Source of the DNA: Diplonema papillatum
Taxonomy: Eukaryota; Euglenozoa; Diplonemea; Diplonemida; Diplonemidae
DNA length: 64,000 nucleotides
Reading direction: 5' to 3'
Assembly (NCBI GenBank): GCA_030068145.1
Contig: JAPJBO010000192.1
Location: 124,001-188,000 of the forward strand
How positions within the stretch are numbered: position 1 is the stretch's first letter; each line of letters starts with the position of its first letter. The notes beneath the pieces were generated by a model. That model ran no database searches, was not told where the DNA came from, and saw only the letters and a list, made by a program, of their open reading frames with translations. Positions 1 through 10,953 of this stretch are shown here, one piece after another. Position numbers and translations under genes: made by a program.

Positions 1-822
1 GCGGAGCCGCCCCGCGCGCGGCGCGGACGCCGCGCGGCCCTCGGCGGGCCACTGCGGTGAGTGATCGAGCGCCGCGGCCGCCTCGGCCTCGCTCCAGCCG
101 AAGTACGCGCGCAGGGCGCCGGAAACGACGGGCAGCGCGACTCGGCCCTCGGGAGGCGGCGTCCGGGTTGGTTGCGCCGTGTGCGGCCTGCGGGGGAGGC
201 CCGTGGTGGTTGTGGTTGGGGGGGTTTCCGGGGAGGGGTCGACCGCTGCCCAGAGGCCGTGCAGGTCTACGAGTTCCGCGTAGCGCCGCTCCCTTTCGAG
301 GATGCCAGCCGGGAACGGGTCTGGCGCCGGGGACTGGTGGCGGCCGGGGCCGGGCGGCGGGCGGGGCGGCGGCGCCGCCGGCGGGAAGGCGGGGCGCGCG
401 GGCGAGCCGCGCCGCTGCGGTGAGTGATCGCCGCTGCCGTTGCTGCACGAGCTCTCGTGCTCGCGCGAGCAGGCTTGGTCTTCGGAGGACGGCGCGTCTT
501 CGTCGACCTGCGGCAAATGCGGTACCCGCCCCCCCCCCTCGCAGTTCCACACCGCGCGGGCTGGCTCCGTTCGTCGACCTTCACCAAAAGCGAGGTCGAT
601 GGCTGCGATGCCGCGCAAGATCCGCTTGATCCTGCCCAGCTCCTTGATGTGGAAATCGTACCGCAGGTCGTCTTTATTCAGTTCAAGCAGCGCAGGCCCG
701 TCGATCTCGTGCTCTTCGATCGTCCGCAGAAACGCCGCCTCGGCCCAGCCGGTGGCCCCATTCACCCCCTTCGACAGGTGGTACACGACGTCGCCCACGC
801 ACCACTGCGACACGGGCACCAT
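1..822 (-). CDS. SAM-domain protein, 3' end beyond the window
   Basis: An open minus-strand frame runs from an ATG at 822-820 to the window edge (274 codons, no stop). An in-frame TAG lies just upstream at 843-841. Residues about 5-75 read as a sterile alpha motif domain: an N-terminal VSQWCVGDVV helix, then FLRTIEEHEIDG, then ALLELNKDDL, then a closing helix ELGRIKRILRGI. SAM domains mediate protein-protein (sometimes RNA) binding and oligomerisation, so an adaptor or scaffold role is inferred. After it comes a low-complexity Pro/Ser/Arg-rich linker (about residues 105-185) and a second ordered-looking piece near residue 250. The start could also be the first codon of an internal exon. The SAM assignment is fairly sure; the rest of the protein is unknown. 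Confidence 0.75.
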   Translation of the reverse strand, partial: MVPVSQWCVGDVVYHLSKGVNGATGWAEAAFLRTIEEHEIDGPALLELNKDDLRYDFHIKELGRIKRILRGIAAIDLAFGEGRRTEPARAVWNCEGGGRVPHLPQVDEDAPSSEDQACSREHESSCSNGSGDHSPQRRGSPARPAFPPAAPPPRPPPGPGRHQSPAPDPFPAGILERERRYAELVDLHGLWAAVDPSPETPPTTTTTGLPRRPHTAQPTRTPPPEGRVALPVVSGALRAYFGWSEAEAAAALDHSPQWPAEGRAASAPRAGRLR

Positions 823-2382
823 CAGCCCCACCCTCTCCCCCTAAACTATGTCCACCCTCTCCCCCCTGTGCGCGCGGTCGTGTCCGGTTTGCTTGCACGG
901 TGAGGTCCGGCCTCAGAAGCTGGAGTGAAAAGAGAGTTTTTTTTTGTGCATACAAGGACGGGGGAACGGCAGCTGCTTCCGTGTAGGGTTAGGGTCTTCG
1001 GATCGCGAATCCTCGTTCGAAGTGACCAGTCAGGTGGGGAGTTTGGCTGGGGCGGCACATGACATCTGTTACACATTAACGCAGGTATCCTAAGGCAAGC
1101 TCAGCGGGAACAGATATCTAGAGCAGAGCATACGGGACTTGCTCGATACACGATCTTCAGTATCTCCTCTCACAGTTTCACCTGTGGTGTACACCACCAC
1201 ATACCATATCCTCTCTATACAGCATCATACTGTGTGGTGTGGTGGTATGTAGCGCACTGCTACGTGGTGTGCATAGGACGCAGGATGGGCCCAGAATAGG
1301 CCCATATTAGGTCCCACGGCATCAGGGAGTCCAGATCCCGACCTCGGGAACAAATACGCTTGTGTCTGCGGCCAACGCGCGCGCGCGTAGTAAAAATACA
1401 CTGAAAGAGTTGACGTCCACAAAGGTCGATGACAGAACTTATCCTAGCTCTCGGCGAGGCCTTTGCTGCTGATACCAGTCGGAAAGACTTCCTTTTGCTT
1501 CTCCCTTTCTTGGCAGTTCCCGTCGGACAATACGGAGAGCAGAAAACTCTCATTATGAACCCAGTCTTTTCCACGGTACCCCAGGACTGTCACGGGCCAA
1601 GCCTGGTCGGTCGGCTCGCCTCTCGTTCGGAGGGCCGCTTGTTCTCCGCTACTGCTGCCGTCCATGGCCGCTCGAAAAAAAGCCCCGACACAGCCCGAGC
1701 CAAATGGAAAGGGGGGGTACAGGAAACCGTACACGAAGGAACACAGCACAAAACAGTGAATCGAACAAGTAGTACATTCTCATACAAGTAAGGCCAGGGG
1801 GAGTGGGTAGGGGATAGACGGATGGCGGATGGCACAAATACAATGAAGAACATGGGAGTAGCAGTCGAGATCACTGCCATCACGACCTCTCCCGCGAAAG
1901 ACCACCAAGCTGTGTAGCAGCGTATTTCAGTCCTCGGAAACAGTCGGTAGCAGCCCCTGCCCTGCGAAGAAGCTCGGCAGCCCTTGAACAAGGCAGAGTC
2001 TTCTTGCTAGTATCGCCGTCTCAGTCAAGCGTTTGGACTGGCGTTAACGCGCGATTCGTCGACAGAGACTGCAGCAGCCGGCGCTCAAACCGCTGGAGAC
2101 GTGTCCGCACGTAGTACGGATGGGCGCCATACTGAGTGCGGTAGACTGTGGTGATTCCTCCGAACAGCCTCCCTGGCCCTGGCCCACGCCTGATGCCGCA
2201 ACCCCTTAACCCGGGCGGCGGCGCTTTGGCATGAGTCAGGAACCTCAAGGGGAGCAGCGCGAGAGGCATCATCCACGCTTCAAAGGCCCACACACATACT
2301 GAGTGCGGTAGTCTCAAACTGGGTGCACTGGAAGAGTCCCTTCCTAAAGCGGCTGACACCGCTGGCCAGCGTGCACAGTACC
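823..2382. other. Intergenic stretch with no recognised gene
   Basis: Only short overlapping open frames without family features are present. A perfect 14-bp palindrome (GTGGTGTACACCAC) sits at 1184-1197 in a GTGGT-rich patch. A single telomere-like TAGGGTTAGGG occurs near 978-990, too short to be a telomere. One minus-strand frame at 1590-1991 has a hydrophobic segment but nothing else to support it. Confidence 0.5.
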
Positions 2383-2552
2383 TGAGCCTGGCGCCCTTCA
2401 AGTCGACCCTCGGCCTGGGGCCCGGCCCCGTCGTAAGGTTGGTGTTGTCGAGCGAGTCGTGCATCATCTAGGGCCACTCAATCGCCAGTCTTCCTGCGCC
2501 GAAATGGTCGGGCGCGGCTGCAGCGTCGCGGGGTCAACATACGGCTTGGCGC
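2383..2552 (-). pseudogene. Partial copy of exon 2 of the neighbouring Lys-rich/acidic gene
   Basis: Bases 2383-2467 repeat 3037-3121 almost exactly (the frame containing MMHDSLDNTNLTTGPGPRP). After a small deletion, 2468-2552 follows 3136-3237, so internal codons are lost and the frame is broken. A 40-bp flank (ctcaaactggg...) occurs on both sides, at about 2312 and 2579. This is a truncated tandem duplicate of the gene at 2742-4519. Confidence 0.7.
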
Positions 2553-2741
2553 CAGTACCACTACCGCGTGCGCAGATCTCAAACTGGGCGCACTGGAAGA
2601 GTCCCTTCCTAAAGCGGCAGTGCACGTGTCTGACTGCTGACAGACACTATGATAGACAGAAGCCAGTTCCAGGGGATACGGGTGCACTGGCATATCCAGT
2701 ATCGGATCTGCTGCACACAATCGAACTGCATAATATTATGC

Positions 2742-4519
2742 TCAGTACCACCGCGGCGTGTTTGCCTCGAACCAACCCGGGCGCTGGCGCGATGGCGACA
2801 GCCGCTTGGGCTGCGGCGTGCCGAAGGCGCCGAGTGGCGAGCTGTAGTTGTTGGTCGAGTGGTGCGGAGAAGGCCCCGGCGGCAGCGGCCGCCGGGCGCT
2901 GTACGGCCCCGCGTACAGGTTCGGGTCCTGCACGCGGTGCGCCGACGGCGGGGACGGCGGCAAGTGCTCGATGAGGTCCCGATCCCTGAACGGCGACAGG
3001 GGCGAGCCCCACAGCGCCTTCGCCCTGTCCTGCGGCGTGAGCCTGGCGCCCTTCAAGTCGACCCTCGGCCTGGGGCCCGGCCCCGTCGTAAGGTTGGTGT
3101 TGTCGAGCGAGTCGTGCATCATGAGAGCCTGCCACTTCGGCCACTCGATCGGCGCCCAGTCTTCCTGCGCCGCCACCGGCGCCGAAATGGTCGGGCGCGG
3201 CTGCGGCAGCCTCGCGGGGTCGACGTACGGCTTGGCGGAGCCCCGCGACTTGCCGGAGGTCCAACCTTTATTGAAGGCGGCCTGCATGCGCGTGCGGAAC
3301 TCGCGCTCGTCCTCGGTGAGGCCCTCGACGCCTTCGGTCTCGTACTCCGGCGGAAACTCCTGGTCCGGCTCCTCTTCTTCTTCCACCTCTTCTTCGGCAT
3401 CGCTGTCGGATCCTGCTTGTGTGTGCATGCGGTGTGCGTGAAGGGGGGAGTACAATGCAGTACGCAACGCTAGGCTGCTATGCTGCTACGCTGCTGCTGT
3501 TGCCCTACACCATGCAGAGGATGGTGGCACGTACCTTCCTACTACAACTGGTGCCTGCTGTGCATGCGCAGCTACGTGCTACTGCGACGTTCACTGCTCC
3601 TACGTGGTGGTGTACACAAGCACCACGGCAAAAGTGGCAAACCGGCGTGGCGTCCGCGTTTGTGAGTGAGCTGTCGGCCCGGTTCAGCCGTTCGCATCCA
3701 TTCGTACGTCAATTCTTTTTCATTTCAGCTCGATGGAAGCAAAAGGTCGAAACCACGTGGTTGTACGTGTAGGACCAATCGAAAGAGAACCGAGAGTGAC
3801 ACGATGGGACCTATTGGGACGCAGGGTGGTGGCGGGGGGGTTTGGATACCTTCCGACTTGTCTTCTTTCCCGCCTTTGGGCAGACCGTTTTCCCGGAGGA
3901 ATTTCTCGAGCTCCTTCTTCTTGAGACGCTTCTCCTTGCATCGCTTGTCGCCCTTGTTGACGTATTCGACCTTGTCCTTTTCATTCGTCTTCTCCTCCCA
4001 GAGGCCGCTGTCTAACGCATCTTGTATGGTGACTTCTTGTATTGTCACCTTCTTGTCATCCTTCTTCTTGCTGTCTTTCTTGTCTTTCTTGTCCTTCTTT
4101 TCGCTCTCTTTCTTGTCTTTTTTGTCCTTCTTGCCGCTCTCCTTCTTGTCTTTCTTGTCTTTCTTCTTCTCGCTGTCTTTGTCCTTCTTGTCCTTTTTGT
4201 CCTTCTTCTCGCTGTCTTTGTCTTTCTTATCCTTTTTGTCCTTCTTCTCGCTGTCTTTGTCCTTCTTGTCTTTCTTCTTCTTGTCTTCTTTGTCTTTCTT
4301 GTCTTTCTTCTCGCTGCCCTTGTCCTTCTTCTCTTTTTTGTCGCTCTTTTTCTCGCTGTCCTTATCCTTTTTGTCCTTCTTGTCCTTCTTCTCGCTGCCT
4401 TTGTCCTTCTTTTCTTTCTTATCGCTCTTCTTGTCCTCTTTGCTCTTCTTGTCCTTCTTCTCGCTCTTCTTCTCCTCGTTGCTCTTCTTTTCCTTCTTCT
4501 CCTTTTCTTCTTTTGCCAT
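2742..4519 (-). CDS. Two-exon Lys-rich then acidic protein, unknown function
   Basis: Exon 1 starts at ATG 4519 and encodes about 165 residues of KKDKK/KDSEKK repeats, followed by a charged helical stretch (KEKRLKKKELEKFLRENGLPK). A GT donor follows base 3850. An AG acceptor ends at 3413, giving a 437-nt intron. Both splice sites split a Gly codon in phase 1, joining ...EDKSE to G-SDSDAEEEVEEEEE. Exon 2 (3412-2742) carries the acidic tract, a conserved-looking EGLTEDEREFRTRMQAAFNKG helix and a Pro/Ser-rich tail ending TPRWY. The product would be about 446 residues. The phase match is the main support for joining two otherwise separate frames. The charge pattern resembles nuclear or nucleolar proteins (inference). 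No family was recognised. Confidence 0.6.
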
Positions 4520-4840
4520 TGTGCCGAAAGACTTCCTGCGGAAGTGGTTGATTAATGTGGTGAAATCCTGCTGGGTAGGTGCGTGTAAGCTGAGTTTGAG
4601 CGCGTGAGCCCCCCTCCGGAAAGTGGCCTATCGAAGACCACGAGCTTCAAGCCCCGTTGCACCAGGCGTTTGTGTGCGGATGCCCCCATTGCAGATACTT
4701 CGCAGTTTTCGCGTGCGGGCACGGACAGGCAACGCGTTCTTCGATTTCTATGAGGTGGTGCGCAATTGGGGTTCGTCGTCCATCAAAATGTCCCTCCTCT
4801 TTCAGAATTCGCATGTGTGCACCAGCAGGGTGGGGCGGTA

Positions 4841-4925
4841 CACCGCACATGATGTTGCTGCAGATTTGCACGTCAACACCGCACATGATGTTGCTGCAGA
4901 TTTGCACGTTAACACCGCACATGAT
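4841..4925. repeat. 36-bp tandem repeat, 2.4 copies
   Basis: The unit caccgcacatgatgttgctg... starts at 4841, 4877 and (partial) 4913, differing by one base. It contains CTGCAG and lies between two genes. No function is apparent. Confidence 0.85.
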
Positions 4926-5279
4926 GAAAGAAATGCAAACCACGAGCTACCCTCGCTATCTCTGACACCGGTTTGAGTGAGGTACGAAGGCAACCGCAGG
5001 GCGCTTCGAGGTCACCATTGACCGCAAGCCTAAGCGATGGACGTGGGACCTAGAAGAGGGTGAGAAAAGAAGGTGGGAAGAGAACCGTCGGGCGTGCTTC
5101 CCAATGATCAAACACGTGGCGCCAATGTGCGCACTCGATGTCGAGAAAACGGGCTAGATAGGAACTGGGGATTCCCCCCGAGTGAGGACGTGGCACCCAA
5201 TGTCACAAAGGCTTCGCCGGACAGCAACTCGCTGCTGACGGTGGACCTCGCTTACACGGCGAGGCAACACTAAATACGA
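4926..5279. other. No recognised feature
   Basis: Short frames only. Neither coding character nor repeat structure was seen on either strand. Confidence 0.4.
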
Positions 5280-6216
5280 GCCCAGCTCTGCAAGTCTCAT
5301 CGGCAGAATCCGTGCAAGGGAAAAGAGCGAAAACGTGTCGTACGAGCACGTGAAGCTGCGCGGGTCGACAGCCGCCGATAGCTTGCTCGCGACCCTGTGC
5401 GCTCACCGACATGCGGCGCAACCGTTCAGTCTCCAAGTGTTTCGTTGCCGGCGGTGACGACGTCTGAGCGCCGCTTCAGCTCTGCAAGTCAATCCGCGAC
5501 GACCGCATCCGAAGTGCTGGCTCGGAACCTTGCCGGAATCCACACAGCACCAGGGGGGGTGTACGACTTTTCGCAACGAGCTGGCGTGCAACCCCCACCA
5601 ATAATGATAATGTGGGAGCTCGCTGACATGCGGTGTAAGCTTCTCTGCGCGTCAGTCTCCAAGTATTCAGTTGCTGGTGGTGACGACGTCTGAGCATCGC
5701 TCCAGCTCTGCAAGCCTCATCGGGAGAATACGCGAGAACCACTTCGTCAGGGGAAAGAGCGAAGACACGTCGTGCGAGCACATGAATAGTTTGCTCGTTG
5801 ACATGCAGCGGAGCCGTTAGGCGCGAGGAGATCCGCTACCAAGTCGACGACTTGCACCCGCTCCGCCTTCTCCATGCTGGAGGCTCTGTGGGGGCCGTAG
5901 ACACCTTGCGGGATGCTGGCAGAGGTATACCAGCCCCTCCCGTCGAGTCCGAGCGGGAGGCGCTGCGGCGCGGACGTCTGAGCGCCGCTCCAGCTCTGCA
6001 AGTCTCATCGGGAGAATCCACCAGAGCCACTTCCGCAAGGGGAACGACCGAAGACGTCAGTCTCCTAGTATTCCGTTGCTGGCGTCCGAGCGCCGCTCCA
6101 GCTCCGCAAGCGGGAGAATCCGCGAGAACCACTTCGCCAGGGGAAAGAGCGAAGACGCGTCGTGCGAGTTCAAGTATAGTTTGCTCGCTGACGTGCAGCG
6201 GAACCGTTACTGAGTC
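5280..6216 (-). pseudogene. Tandem degraded copies of the thioesterase-like gene 3' end
   Basis: The last ~150 bp of the gene at 6217-6954 recurs several times: about 5290-5400, 5425-5530, 5656-5790, 5985-6055 and 6062-6180. The copies share the frame around WFSRILPMRLAELERRSD but carry deletions and frameshifts. One copy (5750-6000) also keeps the middle segment with LGLDGRGWYTSAS. Another keeps a variant of the nucleophile elbow, GFRQG. They look like successive unequal duplications, not an intact gene family. Confidence 0.65.
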
Positions 6217-6954
6217 TCAGTCTCCAAGTATTCCGTTGCTGGTGGTGACGACGTCTGAGCGCCGCTCCAGCTCCGCAAGCCTCATCGGGAGAATCCGCGA
6301 GAACCACTTCGCCAGGGGAAAGAGCGACGACGTGTCGTGCGAGCACGTGAAGCTGCGCGGGTCGACAGCCGCCGACACCTTGGCCGCGACCCGAGGCTCG
6401 GTAGACCGCACGAAGACGTTCGTCCGCCGGAGCTTCCCCGTTGGACCCGACGCGGGCAGCTCCAAATCACGGGGTGGGTCCACGACAGCCACCCCAGCAA
6501 CCAGCACGCGGTTGCACACCCACAGGGCAAGCTCGGCACCCTGTCCGAAGCCGACCAAGAACGTGGTCGTCGCCCGGCAAGGCGCGAGGAGATCCGCTAT
6601 GAACTCGACGGCCTGCTCCCGCTCCGCCTTCTCCATGCTGGAAGCTTTGCGGGGGCCGTAGACGTCTTGCAGGATGCTGGCGGAAGTGTACCAGCCCCTG
6701 CCGTCGAGCCCGAGCGGGAGAGGCTGCGGCGCGGACGGGAAGTACGAGTCGGTCTGCGGCAGCCGCAGGTCGGCCGCCATCTGCCGCAGGGCCCGCGGCG
6801 TGTCGCCGAAGCCGTGCAGGTACACCACGCGGTTCGTGAACTCGCCGTCGGGCGACGGCAGGTGCTCCATGGGCTGCAGCTTCTCGGGGGCAGGCAGCGC
6901 CTTGCGCATCAGGTCCGCCGCGAACTTCCCGATGTCGCCCGGTGTTTCGAACAT
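6217..6954 (-). CDS. Acyl-protein-thioesterase/carboxylesterase-like, probably inactive
   Basis: This is a 245-residue alpha/beta-hydrolase fold protein. The ATG at 6954 is chosen over an upstream GTG at 6984. The family signature LHGFGD is at residues 46-51 and LGLDGRGWYT near 81-90, as in the phospholipase/carboxylesterase (APT1-like) family, which removes acyl groups from proteins or lipids. The nucleophile elbow reads GFGQG at 135-139, so Gly137 (codon GGA) stands where the catalytic Ser of GFSQG belongs. The usual HGxxDxxVP segment with the catalytic Asp is also not recognisable. The protein is therefore inferred to be a pseudoenzyme or a decayed copy. It is flanked by duplicated pieces of its own 3' end (5280-6216) and 5' end (7012-7760). 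The family call is good; function is unlikely to be hydrolysis. Confidence 0.7.
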   Translation of the reverse strand: MFETPGDIGKFAADLMRKALPAPEKLQPMEHLPSPDGEFTNRVVYLHGFGDTPRALRQMAADLRLPQTDSYFPSAPQPLPLGLDGRGWYTSASILQDVYGPRKASSMEKAEREQAVEFIADLLAPCRATTTFLVGFGQGAELALWVCNRVLVAGVAVVDPPRDLELPASGPTGKLRRTNVFVRSTEPRVAAKVSAAVDPRSFTCSHDTSSLFPLAKWFSRILPMRLAELERRSDVVTTSNGILGD

Positions 6955-7011
6955 CTTTATGTTTCTATCTAGATGCGCTGTCACATCTGAGGGAACGGGG
7001 GGGACTGGAAT

Positions 7012-7760
7012 TTATGTGCGTTGAGCTCGTGTATGTAACTCCGGCCGTGACTGACACTCATGGGCAAGTGAGAGCTGTTCATTCCCAGTCTGTGCCAGAA
7101 CAGAAGAGCTCTTCTTCAGTGCAATGTGCCGACGGAGAGCAGTAGCAGAGCAGCCTTTGTGTGCAAGCCGGTTCAGCAGGGTCCGCGGCGTGTCGCCGAA
7201 GCCGAAGCAGGTACACAACGCGGTTCGTGAACTCGCCGTCGGGCGACGGCAGGTGCTCCATGGGCTGCAGCTTCTCGGGGGCAGGCAGCGCCTTGCGCTT
7301 CAGGTCCGCCGCGAACTTCCCGATGTCGCCCGGTGTTTCGAACATCTTTATGTTTCTATCTAGATGCGCTGTCACATCTGAGGGAACGGGGGGGACTGGA
7401 ATTTATGTGCGTTGAGCTCGTGTATGTAACTCCGGCCGTGACTGACACTCATGGCAAGTGAGAACTGTTCATTGTTCACCCAGCGTGTATCCCTGGGTTT
7501 CCCAGTCTGTGCCGTCCGAACACACTCTTCTTCAGTGCAGTGTGCTGCAGAGCAGTAGCAGGGCAGCCTTTGTGCAAGCCGGTTCAGCAGGGCCCGCGGC
7601 GTGTCGCCGAGGCCGTGCAGGTACACCACGCGGTTCGCCGTCGGGCGACGGCAGGTGCCCCGTGGGCAGGAGCTTCTCAGCTGGCAGCGTGATAACATCT
7701 TTAGGTTCGGTCTCGTTGGTTTCGTGAGCTCTCACATCTGGGGTGGGGGGGACTGGAATT
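7012..7760 (-). pseudogene. Two duplicated 5' ends of the thioesterase-like gene
   Basis: Copies offset by about 391 bp repeat the promoter-proximal sequence and the N-terminal codons (GDIGKFAADL..., then PSPDGEFTNRVVYL). The copy near 7079-7375 has a 4-base insertion where HGFGD should be, shifting the frame. The copy near 7590-7700 keeps YLHGLGDTPRAL but has lost the start. Neither continues into the rest of the gene. Confidence 0.7.
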
Positions 7761-7966
7761 TGAGTTAAGTGCGTTTAGTTCGTGGGCCAATGGGAACCGT
7801 GTGTAGGCCCCGGGGGACCGACCCCGGATCTTCATCTGGGGCTAAGACCTTGCGCGGCCGGCGACTCTCGTCGTTTTGACGTCTGGTGACTTTGCATATC
7901 TTTGCTTCCTTCTTCTCTCGTAGGCCTTTCTTGCTCCGATCTATCCCCGATACCAACTCTTTTTTC

Positions 7967-8020
7967 AGCGTTTATTGCGGTTTGGAGTTTCGGTGTTTTA
8001 GGGTCTCCGGTTGACCACTG
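7967..8020. repeat. Dispersed repeat, also at 20676-20728
   Basis: The string agcgtttattg(c/t)ggttt...ttcggtgttttagggtctccgg is shared nearly base for base with 20676-20728. Shorter pieces lie at 23123-23152 and 26222-26255. It contains TTTTAGGGTCTCC. Its role is unknown. Confidence 0.7.
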
Positions 8021-10049
8021 CGGCTGGGAGTCGGTTTTAGTGCAGTGTGGTAGCGAGGAGTAGTGGCTGTACTCGCTGCTGTGGCAGTGCACTGTTGTGT
8101 GTGTTGTGTCAGGTGGAGCGCCCGAGACTAACTAGTAGTAGCTGCCTGAAGCCAACCGTCCTAGTTGCTAAGCCACGTGGATCATTCAACGACGTATCAT
8201 TGTGCAAGTCTACTTTACTCAACGTTTGTTCCGATTCCGTTCGGTCTTCTTGCGTCGACCGGCCGGATCGGGGGTGTAACGGAGGCACAGGTCAGCCGGT
8301 TCCGGGCTGGGGGGACATCTGTCTGTGCGAGGACGCTGGCGAAACAGCTCGGGGACGCGCTCGAACAAAAGTGCGGGGTCTTCTGCGGGAAGAAAACTGC
8401 AGACGATTGTGTTGCTGAGAGCAGTGGGAGCTCCGCCGTGCTTCACAGCGTGCGGGGTGTGCGGTCTGGAGACACTGGCGCGTTTTCCAAAACCCGGCTT
8501 CAGGGACCGGCCCTAACTTACACCCTGATTGGTAAGTACGAGTCGTTGGAGAATCTTTGTCTACCGCTCGGGCAGAACACTGCCTCGCACGGAATTTTTG
8601 ATGCTCGCATCGAGGCTTCTTCGAAGCATGCTTGTGAGAGGAAAAAGAAGGGTACAAGAGCAGGGACTGGCCTTCTGCTTTCTTCTTTTCTCCACCGCGG
8701 CGCACCTCGTTCTTCGATTCGGGTTTCGTTCGTTAACGCAGACCATTCCAAACTTAGAGTCTCTCTCATGAGTGAGTCCATTCGTCGGGGGATTTCTGTG
8801 CAAGCAGGGTGGAATTTGGGTTGCGGCTCATCAGCCGCCACGAGGCATAGATGAGGATGTTTCCGCATACTCGCGAGAAACTCGCGCTGGCACGAGATCA
8901 TTTTTTCCGTGAGACAAGCGACACACTCACTAGACGGAGCGCATCACGTTCGTCGGGAGAAAATCTTAGCTTAGTGTTTTAGCGGGGGTTTCTTTGCCGG
9001 AACGGTGCCAGGAAGAGCTCCACCGCAGTGGTCCCATCTGCGCCGTGTTCCGGTCCTTTAAGCAACCCTGTTTCATTTTCAGGGCGATTCTGATCAACCA
9101 CTAAAACACGTTGCCTACGTCTGTAGGCCTTCACAATACACTGTGGAGCAACCAGCAAGATTGTTCGTATTTGAGCGGCACAGTCGCAGACTTCGCTGCT
9201 GGTGCCTCCGCAATACCATCTATATCGAGAATACCGACCAGGAAAAACCTCTTCCTCATCGTTGGGGTGGTAATTGCGCGTCGTGCTACTAGAAGCTATG
9301 CCGTCCTTGCCGCAGTAGCTGTGTCGGAGGTAGGAAAGGAGAGAAGTGCGTGGCTTTGTTTTGTTCATTTCCTCGTCGCCGGCCACCTATTCTCTGTGTG
9401 GAAAAACGCACGAGAAGTGCTCCCGTCCTACGAAATTTACAAACTCCCATCGACTGCGGACCAAGTGCAGGTCCTGCGTCTTCTTTGTGGGGACCGATGG
9501 GGACAGGAGCGCAGCGTGCAAAGACAAAAGACTTGTCGGCTCGCAGATCTGTATCCATAGCTAGGCTTTGTTGGTGTTCTTGTTGACAAAAAATGGGTCG
9601 TTTGACCTCTTGCGGACGTAGAGAGGAGACGGAGTGATTTACGGAGTGAAGAAAGGATTGTGGGGAACCATGGCCCAGCCTCAAAAACACTTCTGGCTGA
9701 AATCCAGCACTGCAGACCCAGTTCCCCGTTTTCTTGCATTTGACGGAGCACGTGTGCGGTTTGACATCTCCGCCGATTTTGGTGCCGTGCTTGTGGGACG
9801 CGTCGCGTCGCGATGAGATTCCAGTTCGAAACAATGGGAGCCCGGGACGGTTCTGGGTTTATTTAAGAAGCCAGTCGTATCTTTATCTGCAGCAATGGGC
9901 ACAACGAGGGAGAAGGATATGCATGCCGCCAAAAGAGTGTGGGGGGGGTGGAGGGTTGGGCAGAAATCCAGCAAGGCATGATGCTGCGCGCGTGGGGTAA
10001 GCGACCTGTGCAATCAGCAGGTGCCTCTGCACCCAGAGAAACAGGGCGC
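8021..10049. other. Two kb without a recognisable gene
   Basis: Several medium open frames overlap on both strands (plus 8165-8854, 229 codons; minus 9289-9834, 181 codons; plus 9111-9560). None shows domains, repeats or codon bias that would favour one strand. A real but unrecognised gene cannot be excluded. Confidence 0.4.
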
Positions 10050-10580
10050 TATGCTCAGAAGAGGCTTGCCGGGTGCTTGAGGCTCCAATTCGGCCTCAGA
10101 ATACGGGTAGCGAGAGGATGGTTCGCATACCCCACAGAATCCTTCTGCCCCACCCTCTACCCTCACCTATTGACATCCTCCCGTTTTTGGTTGTTCGATC
10201 TGCTATCATATGCGCCGGACCAACACGTAAAAGTCGCACCAGCCACCAGTCATGTAGTCAGGAAGTGGGCCACGGCAGTAGCATCGCAAGCCTGACTTCG
10301 TCGGTGACCATTCTTCACTACAGTGAGAGCTACTTTCACCTGTAGAGCCACTTTCTACAGGTAGAACCACCTTTACACGTTGTAGAAGTTTCTACATCGT
10401 AAAGCCCACTTTTTACAACGACAACCAAGTTCAACACTGAAGAACCACCTTTTTACTGTAGAGCTTTCTACACTGAAAGGACATTCGTCTACTACACTGC
10501 AGAGCTCTTTCCCACATCGGAGAGACACTTTCTACACGGTAGAGCTACTACTCGTCACGGAAGAGCTTCCCCTTCCACAT
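10050..10580. repeat. 531-bp segment duplicated at 16140-16670
   Basis: The block is repeated with an exact offset of 6,090 bp and only isolated differences. Its right part is an array of short imperfect hairpins. It lies downstream of the beta-lactamase-like gene (that gene is on the minus strand). Confidence 0.9.
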
Positions 10581-10600
10581 TGTAGAGAGCGCACTTTTCT
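10340..10600. repeat. Array of small degenerate hairpins (TGTAGA...TCTACA)
   Basis: About ten units of roughly 20-30 bp vary the theme TGTAGA-gccact-TTCTACA. Several units are perfect 6-7 bp stems, for example near 10343-10365 and 10378-10395. The array is copied at about 16430-16670. Confidence 0.7.
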
Positions 10601-10609
10601 ATCCGTACC

Positions 10610-10953
10610 CGCTGGAGCTGTTATCTGTCACTTGCGGGCAACGTCGGGTGTGGCTTTCTCGCATTCCTCGTCTCTGGACACCTATTCCAGGGGGAGACGC
10701 CTGCTGACAAAGGCCACAGATAATCACGCGTGACGATACAGCCCCAACGGGCAGTAGCGGCCCACAGCAAAGATGACAACACGATGCCCAACCAATATGA
10801 ACACACGTCGCAACCTCTTGCCAGGGTTTCTCGCTTCACTCATCTCCGGATTAGGTCAGGGTGAGACGCCTGACCAACCGAGGGGCGTGTTGACGATGCA
10901 GCACCATGAACCCACACAGCGAAGGTGAAAGCCAACGCCTCACCAGCGTAAAC
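10610..10953 (-). repeat. Tandem copies of the beta-lactamase-like gene 3' end
   Basis: The end of the coding sequence (around gtgggcgtggctttctcgc at 10978) is echoed near 10650 and 10825, with similar flanking strings about 150-180 bp apart. The copies carry no open frame of their own. Confidence 0.55.

Noticed and set aside
976..992. Telomeric repeat
   Set aside because: Only one and a half units of TTAGGG-like sequence.
3666..4607. Plus-strand Phe/Leu/Ser-rich frames opposite the Lys-rich exon
   Set aside because: Complement of AAG/AAA-rich codons; no independent support.
8165..8854. 229-codon plus-strand gene
   Set aside because: No domain or conserved copy, and overlapping minus-strand frames are equally long; left unassigned.
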